From Microbispora hainanensis (GTDB lineage: Bacteria > Actinomycetota > Actinomycetes > Streptosporangiales > Streptosporangiaceae): DNA of 64,000 nt. Both the position numbers and the translations under genes were made by a program. The stretch spans positions 8,618,001-8,682,000 of the forward strand of contig NZ_CP108086.1 of assembly GCF_036186745.1 (NCBI RefSeq), written 5' to 3'. Shown here piece by piece: positions 28,094-36,222 of this stretch (position 1 is its first letter; each line of letters begins with the position of its first letter). Below the pieces are notes generated by a model. The model was not told where the DNA came from. It ran no database searches and worked only from the letters and a program-made list of their open reading frames with translations.

Positions 28094-29305
28094 TCAGCGT
28101 TGGGCGGGCAGGCGGCCGGAGTCGACCGAGTCGAGCACCCGCGCGGCGGCCCCGAGCGCGGCGGCGCCGTACCCGAGCGTGGACACCTCAAGGCGGCAGC
28201 CTCCCCCGCCGGGGGCGAGCACCCTGCCGTACATCTCCTCCTCCGCGCACGCGACGAGCCAGGGCGCCAGCGGCACGTAGTAGCCCCCGAGGATCACGAC
28301 CTCGGGGTTGAGCATGTTGGCCACGGCGGCCATTCCCCTGCCAAGGTGGCGCCCCACGTTCTCCAGCAGCGCGAGGATGTCCTGTTCGCCGTTGCGTGCG
28401 CGGCGTACGACCTCGTCGATCTCGAGTTCGAGCTCGGACGGCGAGGCGTCGGGCGCGGTGTGCGCGAGGATCGCGCCGATCCCGGCGACGGCCTCCAGGC
28501 AGCCGCGCCGGCCGCAGCGGCAGGTGGGCCCGGCGGGGTCGAGCTCGATGTGGCCGATCTCGCCGCTGTAGCCCTGCCCGCCCCGCCTGAGCCGGCCGTC
28601 CATGATGATGCCCGCGCCCACGCCGACCTCGCCGGTCACGTAGACGAGGTTGGCGGCGTTGCGGTGGGGGCCGAACCGGTGCTCCGCCAGGGCGGCGAGG
28701 TTGGCGTCGTTGTCCACGAGCACGGGGAAGCCGGGGTCGCGCAGCGCCTTGGTGAGGTCGCCCGCCAGATCGGCGTCGCGCCAGCCCAGATTGGGGGCGA
28801 CCCGCACGTTCCCGTTGACGTCGACCAGGCCGGGCACGGCCACGGTCAGGCCGAGCACCTGCCGGGCCTCTTTGGTCATGCGGCTGACGACCCGCCGGGC
28901 GAGCGCCGCCATGGCGACGACCGCCTGCCCCGCACTGGAGGTGCCGCCGGGGAAGGACCGCCGCCAGTTCAGGAGCTCCTCGCCCTTGAGGTCCACCGCG
29001 ACCGCCGAGATGTAGTCGACGTTGACCTCGATGCCGATCGCGGCGTACGGCGAGCCGTCCAGGACGAGCATGGTGGCGGGCCGGCCCACGCGGTGCTCGG
29101 TCAGGCCGGTCTCGCGGAGCAGGCGCCGGTCGATGAGATCGGCGACCAGGCTCGACACGGTGGCCTTGTTGAGGCCTGTCGAGGCGGCGATGTCGGCACG
29201 CGAACAGGGGGCGTTCTCCCGGACGAACCGCAGCACGACGGCAAGGTTGGTCGCCCGCACGTCGGTGAAGTCGGCCGGCTGTGGCCCGTTGTGCGATGTG
29301 ATCAA
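28094..29305 (-). CDS. ROK family transcriptional regulator (XylR-like)
   Basis: Sugar-responsive repressor of 403 aa: an N-terminal MarR-like winged HTH (CSRADIAASTGLNKATVSSLVADLIDRRLL), then a ROK domain with the ATP/sugar kinase-like fold, the ROK zinc motif (GHIELDPAGPTCRCGRRGCLEAVAG) and the ExGH element. The start is probably TTG 29305, with only a weak ribosome site (GGGGCGG). The upstream region carries a XylR-like inverted repeat also found at the GH31 operon, so xylose is the suggested inducer; this is inference from operator similarity. Confidence 0.93.
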   Translation of the reverse strand: MITSHNGPQPADFTDVRATNLAVVLRFVRENAPCSRADIAASTGLNKATVSSLVADLIDRRLLRETGLTEHRVGRPATMLVLDGSPYAAIGIEVNVDYISAVAVDLKGEELLNWRRSFPGGTSSAGQAVVAMAALARRVVSRMTKEARQVLGLTVAVPGLVDVNGNVRVAPNLGWRDADLAGDLTKALRDPGFPVLVDNDANLAALAEHRFGPHRNAANLVYVTGEVGVGAGIIMDGRLRRGGQGYSGEIGHIELDPAGPTCRCGRRGCLEAVAGIGAILAHTAPDASPSELELEIDEVVRRARNGEQDILALLENVGRHLGRGMAAVANMLNPEVVILGGYYVPLAPWLVACAEEEMYGRVLAPGGGGCRLEVSTLGYGAAALGAAARVLDSVDSGRLPAQR

Positions 29306-29480
29306 TGTCCGCCCCGTTCCCGCTCGGGCTCATCATGCCGCAATTGCGAGCAATTTGACACGACAGCGGCGGCTGGAATCGCGGCACGCACGGACGCGCG
29401 GGCAGCCCCGCGCCCGGCTTGGCACCGGCCACCGGCCCCAGCGCCTCCCGGGTAACCTGGTGGCACTCGACTCCTCCGAC

Positions 29481-29508
29481 ATTTGTTTGGCTAAGGAACT
29501 AACTAAAA
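29481..29508. promoter_or_regulatory. XylR/ROK-type operator upstream of the ROK gene
   Basis: Half-sites TTTGTT (29482-29487) and AACTAAA (29501-29507) are separated by 13 bp in an A+T-rich patch that stands out from the surrounding G+C-rich DNA. The same two half-sites with the same spacing occur at 51046-51072. The half-sites resemble those of the Bacillus xyl operator (TTAGTTTGTT...AACAAACTAA). Confidence 0.65.
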
Positions 29509-29648
29509 GACTACCGTGCAGCGTTATGTGAATCCAGGGGCAAGCGCCCGGGTGATACGAGGGACGCGCCGGCGGACTCTCGGCCGGTGTCGAAGTCGAA
29601 CACCAGGGGCGAACCGCGCCGGCACGAACCCGGAAGCCGAGCACTGAG

Positions 29649-29733
29649 GGCGGACACCGGAGGCGAACACCGGAGGCGAACACCGAGGGCGGACACCGGG
29701 GGCGAACACCGGGGGCGGACACCGGGGGCGAAC
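29649..29733. repeat. 13-bp tandem repeat, about 6.5 copies
   Basis: Unit GGCGRACACCGRG repeated head to tail with few changes, in the divergent region between the ROK gene and the small gene at 29829. Because 13 is not a multiple of three it is unlikely to be coding. Confidence 0.9.
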
Positions 29734-29828
29734 CGCGGAAGCCGAGCACCGGAGGCGAATCGGGGAGCAACCGGAGTGCAAACGGGAATCAACCGCCATA
29801 GGCGAGCCTGAGCACCGTGAAGAGGGAC

Positions 29829-30164
29829 ATGTCGCATTACCTCGGCGAATTGCTCGTGTGGGAGATCGAGGACTATCTCCGTGCCCGCTCCGCCCGGCCG
29901 GAACGGGCCCGGGTGGCCCGCATCCGGGTGCCCGACCGGCCCGCGGCCGAGACGGTCGCCGCGGACCTGGAGGCGGGTGGCAGTTTCCACGCCGCGGCGA
30001 GGCGGGCCATGGCGCTGGGCATGACCCTGTCGGACGACCTGTTCTGCGTGGTGACCAGGGACGAGCACCCGGAGGTGTTCGAGGCCGTGCCCGGCACCAC
30101 GCTGCCGCCCAAACGCGAGGGCGAGGGATTCCTCATCATCCGCCTGGTCGGGTTCGAGCCCTGA
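29829..30164 (+). CDS. Small hypothetical protein with possible parvulin-like fold
   Basis: A 111-aa soluble protein that I do not firmly recognise. The order of elements (ARIRVPDRPAAETVAADLEAGGSFHAAARR, then DEHPEVFEAVPGTTLPP, then GEGFLIIRLVGFEP) recalls a parvulin-type peptidyl-prolyl isomerase domain: beta strand, helix after an A-x-x-L-x-x-G-x-x-F core, and a terminal FGYHIIRV-like strand. It is too divergent to assign activity. ATG 29829 follows AGAGGG; GTG 29817 is an alternative. A strong hairpin follows the gene. Confidence 0.6.
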   Translation: MSHYLGELLVWEIEDYLRARSARPERARVARIRVPDRPAAETVAADLEAGGSFHAAARRAMALGMTLSDDLFCVVTRDEHPEVFEAVPGTTLPPKREGEGFLIIRLVGFEP

Positions 30165-30177
30165 GCGTGTCGCGCGG

Positions 30178-30223
30178 CATGAGGGCCTCCGGCGGGAGTG
30201 GATCCCGCGCGGAGGCCCTCATG
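30178..30223. terminator. Bidirectional terminator hairpin
   Basis: Arms CATGAGGGCCTCC (30178-30190) and GGAGGCCCTCATG (30211-30223) pair perfectly over 13 bp, with further pairing inside (GCGGGA/TCCCGC). It lies between two convergent genes (stop 30164 and stop 30335). Confidence 0.85.
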
Positions 30224-30334
30224 ACCGTCAGGGCGGCCCGCCGCTCTTGGTCGTGTCTGACACAGATCATGGCTCTGCTGCGCGCGGCCCGTACGGCGCC
30301 GCGCTCGCGACGGGCAGCATGCGCCGGACGCTCC

Positions 30335-30589
30335 CTAGCGTGCGACGGCGCCCGTGACCTCTCGGTCGACAATCCTGGTCGCGCCCGCCTCCCGGGCGCA
30401 GTGCGCGCAGCAGAACCAGCGGCCGTCGAACTCCGAGCCGTGGCCCACGATGCGGCACCCACAGTGCTCGCACACGGGCGCCATCCGGCTGATGGCGCAT
30501 TCGAAGCTGTCGAAGACGTGCACCGCTCCCTGGCTGTGCACTTCGAAGGCCATGTCGTAGTCGTTGCCGCAGACCTCACATGTAGCCAT
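30335..30589 (-). CDS. Small Cys-rich zinc-ribbon (prokaryotic metallothionein-like) protein
   Basis: An 84-aa cytosolic protein with paired metal-binding motifs: CEVCGNDYDMAFEVH near the N-terminus, a lone Cys in FDSFECAI, CEHCGCRIVG, and FCCAHCAR. This layout is common to a conserved actinobacterial family of small zinc-binding proteins annotated as metallothionein-like. It likely binds zinc; the cellular role is unknown. The start is ATG 30589. Confidence 0.85.
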   Translation of the reverse strand: MATCEVCGNDYDMAFEVHSQGAVHVFDSFECAISRMAPVCEHCGCRIVGHGSEFDGRWFCCAHCAREAGATRIVDREVTGAVAR

Positions 30590-30655
30590 GGTTTTCCCCC
30601 CGTCGACTCGCGGTCGAGGGGGGAAATACCCGCCTAAATCTGCACGAACACCGCC

Positions 30656-33172
30656 TCACAGGGCGTCGAGCAGGGCCTTGGCCACGGACTTCGCCCCGGT
30701 GGCCGCCTCCTTCGGGTCCATGAGCACGGAATCGGCCGAGTTGATCGGTGTGTTCTCCGGGCGGTCACTGCCGGACAGCAGCACCCAGATGACGTTCTTG
30801 CCGTCCAGGGCGTAGATCTCGTACCGGTTGCCCTGGGCGGTGTCGGTGCGCTGCCGGATCGCCTGGCCGAACGCCTCCTGCCCGAAGCCGGTCAGCTTCT
30901 CGACCCTGCCCCACTTGATGCCGCCGATCTGGCTGTTCGCCGTGAACTTGGTCTTCGAGCGCTGGTCGATGAGGTAGTAGCGGGCGGATTCCTCGTCCCA
31001 GAAGGTGTGGATGGCGACCCGCAGGTTGCGCCACCGGACCTTGCCTCCGCCGAGCGGCAGCTTCTCGTTCCACCACTGGCACTGGGAGACGTTCGACTTG
31101 CCCTCCTTGCTCCGCACCGCCACGCCCTCGGTGTCCGGCACCAGGGTGGCCGCCAGCGTCGTGAGACTCACGCAGGCCCGGGGCAGGGGGATCTTCGTGG
31201 GCGAGGGCGACGGCGTCGGGCTCGGCTTGGGACGCGCGTGATAGGGCAGCGGCTGTCCGGCCCGCCAGGCGGTCACCGACTTGGCGAGCTGCCCGAGCAG
31301 CCCCTTCACCTCCCGCAGGGCGTTCTCCTCGGTGATCGACTGCGTGGACTCCGTCGAGAGGAAATCGGCTTCCTTCTTCTTCTGGCTCGCCTCGTACTTC
31401 ACCTGGAAGACCACGTCGCCCACCCGGCCGACTCCCTGGCCGAAGGAGTACCAGTATTTGTCGCCCTCCCGCGTCCACTGGTACTGCGCGGCCGCCTGGT
31501 CGCCGATGCCCTGGTACTCCTGGACCGGCGAGTAGTAGTGCTCCTTGTCCGAGTGGGTCTCCTGGTACTTGTACTGCTTGAACTCTCCGTCGAACTGGAT
31601 CCGCGCGGACTTCTCGGCCGTGGTCGTCCCGATCGCCTCGTACTTGGACACGTTCACCGTGATCTCACGGCTGCGGATGAGGTCCTTGTACGAGATGTTC
31701 CGGTTGACCCAGCCGCACGTGTAGCGGACGTAGCTGACGAGGCTGTCGCCGCGGTTGTCGTTCGTCGAGGAGTCGATCGTGGCTCCCGGCACGAGGCGCT
31801 CGGCCTCGTCCGGGTCGAGCATCGAGCACACGTCGGCGGTCGCCGCCACCGGCGCGGCCGTGGCCGAATTCCTGGCCGTCGCCGCCGCCGTCGTCGTCGC
31901 ACCCGCCTTGGTGGTGGTCGTCCCCGTCTGCCGCATCGTCATGAAGGCGAACGTCCCCCCGGCCACCACCAGTACGGCGACGACCGCCGCCACCGGCAGC
32001 ACCCATCCCCGCCGCGCCGGAGCGGAGGGCTGGGTCGGCATCTGCCACAGCTCGGGCGGAGGCGGCGTCGCCGCCTGCCAGCCCTGTCCCGGCTGCCCGG
32101 ACGGCGGGCCGCCCTGTCCACTCTGCCCGCTCTGGCTGCTCTGGCCACTCTGCCCGCCCTGGGACGGATAGGGATAGGGATTCGACTGCGGTTGCGGTGA
32201 TTGAGACTGGGGCGACTGCGACGCGGGCGGCTGCGAACCCGGGGGCTGAGGCGGCCCGGCCGGATGCCCCGCCTGCGGCAGGCCCTGACCGCTCGACGCC
32301 CCGGGATACCCTTCCGGCTGCGGCGCGCCGCCGGGCGCGGCACCCGGATAAGCACCCGGGTACGGCTGCGGCCCGGCCGACGGACCGGGATAGGGCCCCG
32401 GGGCGGGATACCCGGCCTGCTGCGGCTGCGCGCCCGGCTGCTGCTGCGCACCAGGCCCCGAACCGGAATACCCACCCGGCGGCTGCTGCCCACCGGGGTA
32501 CCCGTCCGCCTGCGGTTGAGGACCAGCCGGGTACGCACCCGGCTGCGGCTGCCCACTGGGATACGCGCCCGGCTGCGGCTGCGCACCGGGGTACCCCCCG
32601 TGCTGCGGCTGGGACCCGGGCGGCGTTCCCGGATACCCACCCGGCGGCTGCTGCCCACCGGGGTACCCGTCCGCCTGCGGTTGAGGTCCAGCCGGGTACG
32701 CGCCCGGCTGCGGCTGCCCACTGGGATACGCGCCCTGCTGCGGACCGGCAGGGTACGCACCCGGCAGCGGCGGACCGTACGCACCGGGCTGTAGCGGTAG
32801 AGCCCCCGGCGTGCCGGGCGGGAGTCCCGGTCGTGCGGCGGACGGCTGATAACCGGGCGGGGCACCGAACGGTGAGCCGGGCTGTGAACCAGGCGGCGGG
32901 CCGAACGGTGACGCAGGCTGAGGACCCGACTGGGGACCAGGCTGAGGACCCGACTGCGAGCCAGACTGCGAGCCAGGCTGGGGACCAGGCTGAGGACCCG
33001 ACTGCGAGCCAGGCTGGGGACCCGACTGTGAGCCGGGCGGCGGGCCGTACGGGGGCGGGTAGGGCGGAACCCCCGGCTGGGGGTGCGGGTACGGCGGCAG
33101 TCCCTGCCCGGGGCGGTCGTCCCGGGGAGGCGTCGCGCCGGGCTCGACGGGGGCGTCGTCACCGCTGGTCAT
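30656..33172 (-). CDS. Pro/Gln/Gly-rich single-pass membrane protein with two DUF3558-like extracellular domains
   Basis: An 838-aa protein. Residues 1-375 are a cytosolic low-complexity region of PGAYPSGQPQ / PQADGYPGGQQPPGGYPG repeats. One transmembrane helix (WVLPVAAVVAVLVVAGGTFAF) lies near 387-411, followed by a Thr-rich linker and two extracellular domains (from DVCSMLDPDEAERLVPG, and from RACVSLTTLAATLVPD) that resemble the DUF3558-type fold also seen on the two kinases upstream. It is the last gene of an operon with them (30 bp spacing, TAGGAG ribosome site). I infer a kinase substrate or co-sensor; the repeat tail resembles tails of forkhead-binding or polarity proteins, without direct evidence. 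Confidence 0.85.
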   Translation of the reverse strand: MTSGDDAPVEPGATPPRDDRPGQGLPPYPHPQPGVPPYPPPYGPPPGSQSGPQPGSQSGPQPGPQPGSQSGSQSGPQPGPQSGPQPASPFGPPPGSQPGSPFGAPPGYQPSAARPGLPPGTPGALPLQPGAYGPPLPGAYPAGPQQGAYPSGQPQPGAYPAGPQPQADGYPGGQQPPGGYPGTPPGSQPQHGGYPGAQPQPGAYPSGQPQPGAYPAGPQPQADGYPGGQQPPGGYSGSGPGAQQQPGAQPQQAGYPAPGPYPGPSAGPQPYPGAYPGAAPGGAPQPEGYPGASSGQGLPQAGHPAGPPQPPGSQPPASQSPQSQSPQPQSNPYPYPSQGGQSGQSSQSGQSGQGGPPSGQPGQGWQAATPPPPELWQMPTQPSAPARRGWVLPVAAVVAVLVVAGGTFAFMTMRQTGTTTTKAGATTTAAATARNSATAAPVAATADVCSMLDPDEAERLVPGATIDSSTNDNRGDSLVSYVRYTCGWVNRNISYKDLIRSREITVNVSKYEAIGTTTAEKSARIQFDGEFKQYKYQETHSDKEHYYSPVQEYQGIGDQAAAQYQWTREGDKYWYSFGQGVGRVGDVVFQVKYEASQKKKEADFLSTESTQSITEENALREVKGLLGQLAKSVTAWRAGQPLPYHARPKPSPTPSPSPTKIPLPRACVSLTTLAATLVPDTEGVAVRSKEGKSNVSQCQWWNEKLPLGGGKVRWRNLRVAIHTFWDEESARYYLIDQRSKTKFTANSQIGGIKWGRVEKLTGFGQEAFGQAIRQRTDTAQGNRYEIYALDGKNVIWVLLSGSDRPENTPINSADSVLMDPKEAATGAKSVAKALLDAL
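32468..32736. repeat. 165-bp-period duplication inside the Pro-rich region
   Basis: A segment of about 104 bp at 32468-32571 is repeated nearly exactly at 32633-32736 (offset 165 bp, 55 codons), within a larger field of shorter PGAYP-type repeats (32200-33060). Confidence 0.85.
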
Positions 33173-33202
33173 GGGGGTCTCCTACAGATGCTGAGCGGGA
33201 GG

Positions 33203-34591
33203 TCACCCGAGCCCGATGCCGACGAGTTCGGCGGCGCGCTCGGCCGTGCGCCGGTCGGCGGGGGTGACCGAGGGGTCACCGTTGCGCCGGTAGGCGACCT
33301 CGACGATGAGATTGCTGAGGCGGAACCAGACCGTGGCCCCGGTGGTCCCGGTGGCGGGGTCGGAGGAGTCGCAGGTGAAGGCCTCGTCGGCGATCCCGGG
33401 CAGGTCGCGCGCGGCGGGGCACCGCGCGGCCCGCTCCGCCGCGAGGTCACGGGAGGCCGCGGCCTCCCCGTCCCCGTCGGCCGGCAACCGGTATCCGACC
33501 GTGATCGTCCCGTCGTGGCCGGTGGCGTGCTCCTTCCACTCGCATCGCCCCTCGGCGGCGGGTCTCCCACGCGGCGTGGCGCCGAGGACGTCGCGGATCT
33601 GCTCCGTGGTCAGGCTGCGGCAGGCGTCGGGGACGCCGTCGAACCGCCCCGAGCCGCCCTGTTTCCCGGACACGAGGAACCAGGCGCCCAGTCCCGCCGC
33701 GAGGCCGACGACGACCACCACCGCGGCGATCGCGACAAGCCGCCACATTCCGCCGGGCCGGCCGGCGGGTGCCGACGTGGAGGCCGGCGGCGCGGCGGCG
33801 GCGTGCAGGGCCTGCCGTACGACCTCGGGCGGCGGGCGACGCGCCGGGTCCTTGTCGAGCAGGGCGAGCACGATCCACGTGAGCACCCGCGAGGCCCGGG
33901 TCATGGGCCGGGGCTCGTGGAGCAGGACGGCGGCGACGAGCGCGGCCGCCATGTTGCGGTGGAACGGCGGCTCCCCCTCGACGGCGGTGTAGAGCGTGGC
34001 CCCGAGGGACCACAGGTCGGAGGGCGGCCCGTCCGGCTCGTCGCGGAACCGTTCCGGGGACATGTAGTTGGGCGACCCCGCCGAGCTCTGCCAGGAGTTC
34101 CCGGTGCGGCCGACCGGTGCGGCGATCCCGAAGTCGGTGAGCAGCGCGCGGCCATCCGGCCCGATGAGGACGTTGGCCGGTTTGACGTCGCGGTGCAGGA
34201 TGCCCCGGGCGTGGGCAGCCTCCAGCGCGTCGAGCACGGCCAGCCCGATCTCGGCCACGCGCTCGGACGCGAGCGGCCCGTCCTCCCGGATGATCTTGTC
34301 GAGGGAGCGGCCCGGCACCAGGTCCATGACGATCCACGGCTGCCCGGCGTGCCCGACGACGTCGTGGACCGTGACGATGGACGGGTGGGTGAGCCGCCCG
34401 GCCGCCCGGGCCTCCTCGATGGCTCTGCCGAGGAAGTCGGCGCGCTGCCGCTCGTCCAGGTCCGGCGGGACGTGCAGCTGCTTGATCGCCACCTCACGCC
34501 GCAGCAGCTCGTCGTGGGCGCGCCAGACCGTGCCGCCGCCGCCCTCGCCGAGCGGTTCGGCGAGGCGGTAACGCCCGGCGAGCACGTCCAC
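33203..34591 (-). CDS. Transmembrane Ser/Thr protein kinase (PknB/Hanks type) with DUF3558-like sensor
   Basis: A 462-aa kinase. Glycine loop GEGGGGTV, catalytic Lys37 (REVAIKQL), catalytic loop HRDVKPANVL with Asp135 and the DFG Asp153 are all intact, so it should be active. A transmembrane helix (LVAIAAVVVVVGLAAGLGAWFLV) separates the kinase from an extracellular domain of about 150 aa with Cys pairs (DACRSLTTEQIRDVLGA). GTG 34591 lies two bases beyond the stop of the upstream kinase gene, so the two are translationally linked. Confidence 0.94.
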   Translation of the reverse strand: MDVLAGRYRLAEPLGEGGGGTVWRAHDELLRREVAIKQLHVPPDLDERQRADFLGRAIEEARAAGRLTHPSIVTVHDVVGHAGQPWIVMDLVPGRSLDKIIREDGPLASERVAEIGLAVLDALEAAHARGILHRDVKPANVLIGPDGRALLTDFGIAAPVGRTGNSWQSSAGSPNYMSPERFRDEPDGPPSDLWSLGATLYTAVEGEPPFHRNMAAALVAAVLLHEPRPMTRASRVLTWIVLALLDKDPARRPPPEVVRQALHAAAAPPASTSAPAGRPGGMWRLVAIAAVVVVVGLAAGLGAWFLVSGKQGGSGRFDGVPDACRSLTTEQIRDVLGATPRGRPAAEGRCEWKEHATGHDGTITVGYRLPADGDGEAAASRDLAAERAARCPAARDLPGIADEAFTCDSSDPATGTTGATVWFRLSNLIVEVAYRRNGDPSVTPADRRTAERAAELVGIGLG

Positions 34592-34593
34592 GG

Positions 34594-36108
34594 TCAGGCC
34601 AGCTCTCTCAGGCCCTCGGCCGCCGCCGAGGCGGCCGAGACGGCCCGGTCACGCAGGTCGGCCGGGGAGCTCACGTCGAGATCGGCGAACTGGAGCCGCA
34701 GGACGAGGTCGCCGAGCCGGAAGTACACACCCGCGGCCTGTGCCTTGCCGTCGGGGGTGGTGAGGTCGAAGGCGAACGCCTCGTCGGCGACGTCGGGTGT
34801 GTCCCGTGCCGCCGTCTCGATGACCTGGGTCCTGCTGTCGAGGCCGATCTCGTACCAGAGCCAGCTCGCGTCGCGCGGCCCCGAGGCGTACTGCCTGCGC
34901 AGCCCCTCCATCAGCGTCTGCGCCGCCGCCGTGTCGAGTTTCCACGGCTCGGGGGTGTCGGAGTCGGTCTCCGCGCTGAGTTCGATGCCGCTGCCCTTCA
35001 CGGTCCACTGGCAGCTCGTCTTGCCCGGCCGTGGCTGCGCCGCCGCGCCCAGAACGCGCCGCACCTCCCCGGCAGGCAGCGCGCGGCACAGGTCCACGGC
35101 GCCGTTGAAGGTGGGCGAGACCCGGTGCACGGGGTCGCTCGGCCGTTCGTCCGGCCCGGCGGAGAGCACGACGACCGCCACGGCGGCCGCGACGCCGGTC
35201 AGGGCGACGGCCCCGGCGGCGTACCACCACCGGGGAGTCCGCTTGCGCGCCTCGATTCGCAGGCCGCGCCGGGAGTCGAGGTCGGGCACGCCGCCGTCGG
35301 CCACCTGCCGCAGCAGCCCGAGCGCGGTCGCCGCGTCGGGGCGGGCGGCCGGTTCGCGCGCCATCATCCACAGCAGCACCGGGCCGAGCGGTCCCGAGAG
35401 CACCGGCGGACGGGGAGCCTGGGTGAGGGTCGCCCGGATCACCTCGGAATGCCTGCCCTGGTAGGGCGCGACGCCCTCGGCGGCCGTGTAGAGGGTGGCG
35501 GCGAGCGACCACAGGTCGGAGGCCGGGCCGCCCGGCTCACCCGCGAGCCGTTCCGGGGCGATGAATCCCGGTGAGCCGACCATCAGCCCGGCCTCGGTGA
35601 TCGACGCCTGGTCGGCCGGACGGGCGATGCCGAAGTCGGTGAGAAGCACCCGGCCGTCGGCGGAGAGGAAGACGTTGCCCGGCTTGACGTCCCGGTGCTG
35701 CACGCCCTCGGCGTGCGTGGCCGACAGCGCGTCGAGCAGGCGGGCGCCGAGGTCCGCCACCTGCCGGTACGGCATCGGCCCGTACGCGGTGATCTGCCGG
35801 GCGAGATCGTGGCCGTGCAGCAGCTCCATGACGATCCACGGCCTGCCGTCCTGGAGGAGCACGTCGTGGAGCGCGACGATCCCGGGATGCCGGACGCGAG
35901 CGGTGACCTCCGCCTCGCGCATGACCCTGGCGATCAGCTCGGCCCGCTCGCGCTCGCCGAGGCCCTCGGGGAGGCGGAGCTCCTTGATCGCGACCTCGCG
36001 GTCGAGCACGGAGTCTCTGGCCAGCCACACCGTGCCCATGCCACCGGAGCCCAGCGGGCGTACGAGGTGGTATCGCGAGGCCAGCGTCCCCCTCAGCGAT
36101 TCGGCCAT
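34594..36108 (-). CDS. Transmembrane Ser/Thr protein kinase (PknB/Hanks type), first gene of operon
   Basis: A 504-aa active-type kinase: GSGGMGTVW loop, Lys42, HRDVKPGNVFL with Asp140 and DFG Asp158. A TM helix (WWYAAGAVALTGVAAAVAVVVL) and an extracellular domain similar to that of the next kinase follow (DLCRALPAGEVRRVLGA). ATG 36108 has no Shine-Dalgarno sequence; instead TATTCT lies seven bases upstream, which would place transcription initiation at the A of the ATG, so the mRNA may be leaderless. It is divergent from the kinase-like array beginning at 36223. Confidence 0.94.
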   Translation of the reverse strand: MAESLRGTLASRYHLVRPLGSGGMGTVWLARDSVLDREVAIKELRLPEGLGERERAELIARVMREAEVTARVRHPGIVALHDVLLQDGRPWIVMELLHGHDLARQITAYGPMPYRQVADLGARLLDALSATHAEGVQHRDVKPGNVFLSADGRVLLTDFGIARPADQASITEAGLMVGSPGFIAPERLAGEPGGPASDLWSLAATLYTAAEGVAPYQGRHSEVIRATLTQAPRPPVLSGPLGPVLLWMMAREPAARPDAATALGLLRQVADGGVPDLDSRRGLRIEARKRTPRWWYAAGAVALTGVAAAVAVVVLSAGPDERPSDPVHRVSPTFNGAVDLCRALPAGEVRRVLGAAAQPRPGKTSCQWTVKGSGIELSAETDSDTPEPWKLDTAAAQTLMEGLRRQYASGPRDASWLWYEIGLDSRTQVIETAARDTPDVADEAFAFDLTTPDGKAQAAGVYFRLGDLVLRLQFADLDVSSPADLRDRAVSAASAAAEGLRELA

Positions 36109-36222
36109 ATGGGGGAGAATAGCGAAAGCGTGATTGATCGCCCGACGAAATCCTTCCCAGGCCCCGTGATCGACGCATAATGGGGGCCTCCAGAGACGGA
36201 CCGCCTCGAAACGGAGGGCGAG

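Noticed and set aside
29333..29770. Minus-strand frame with VRPRCPPSVFAPG-like repeats
   Set aside because: It is generated by the 13-bp tandem array, whose period is not a multiple of three and which shifts frame repeatedly.
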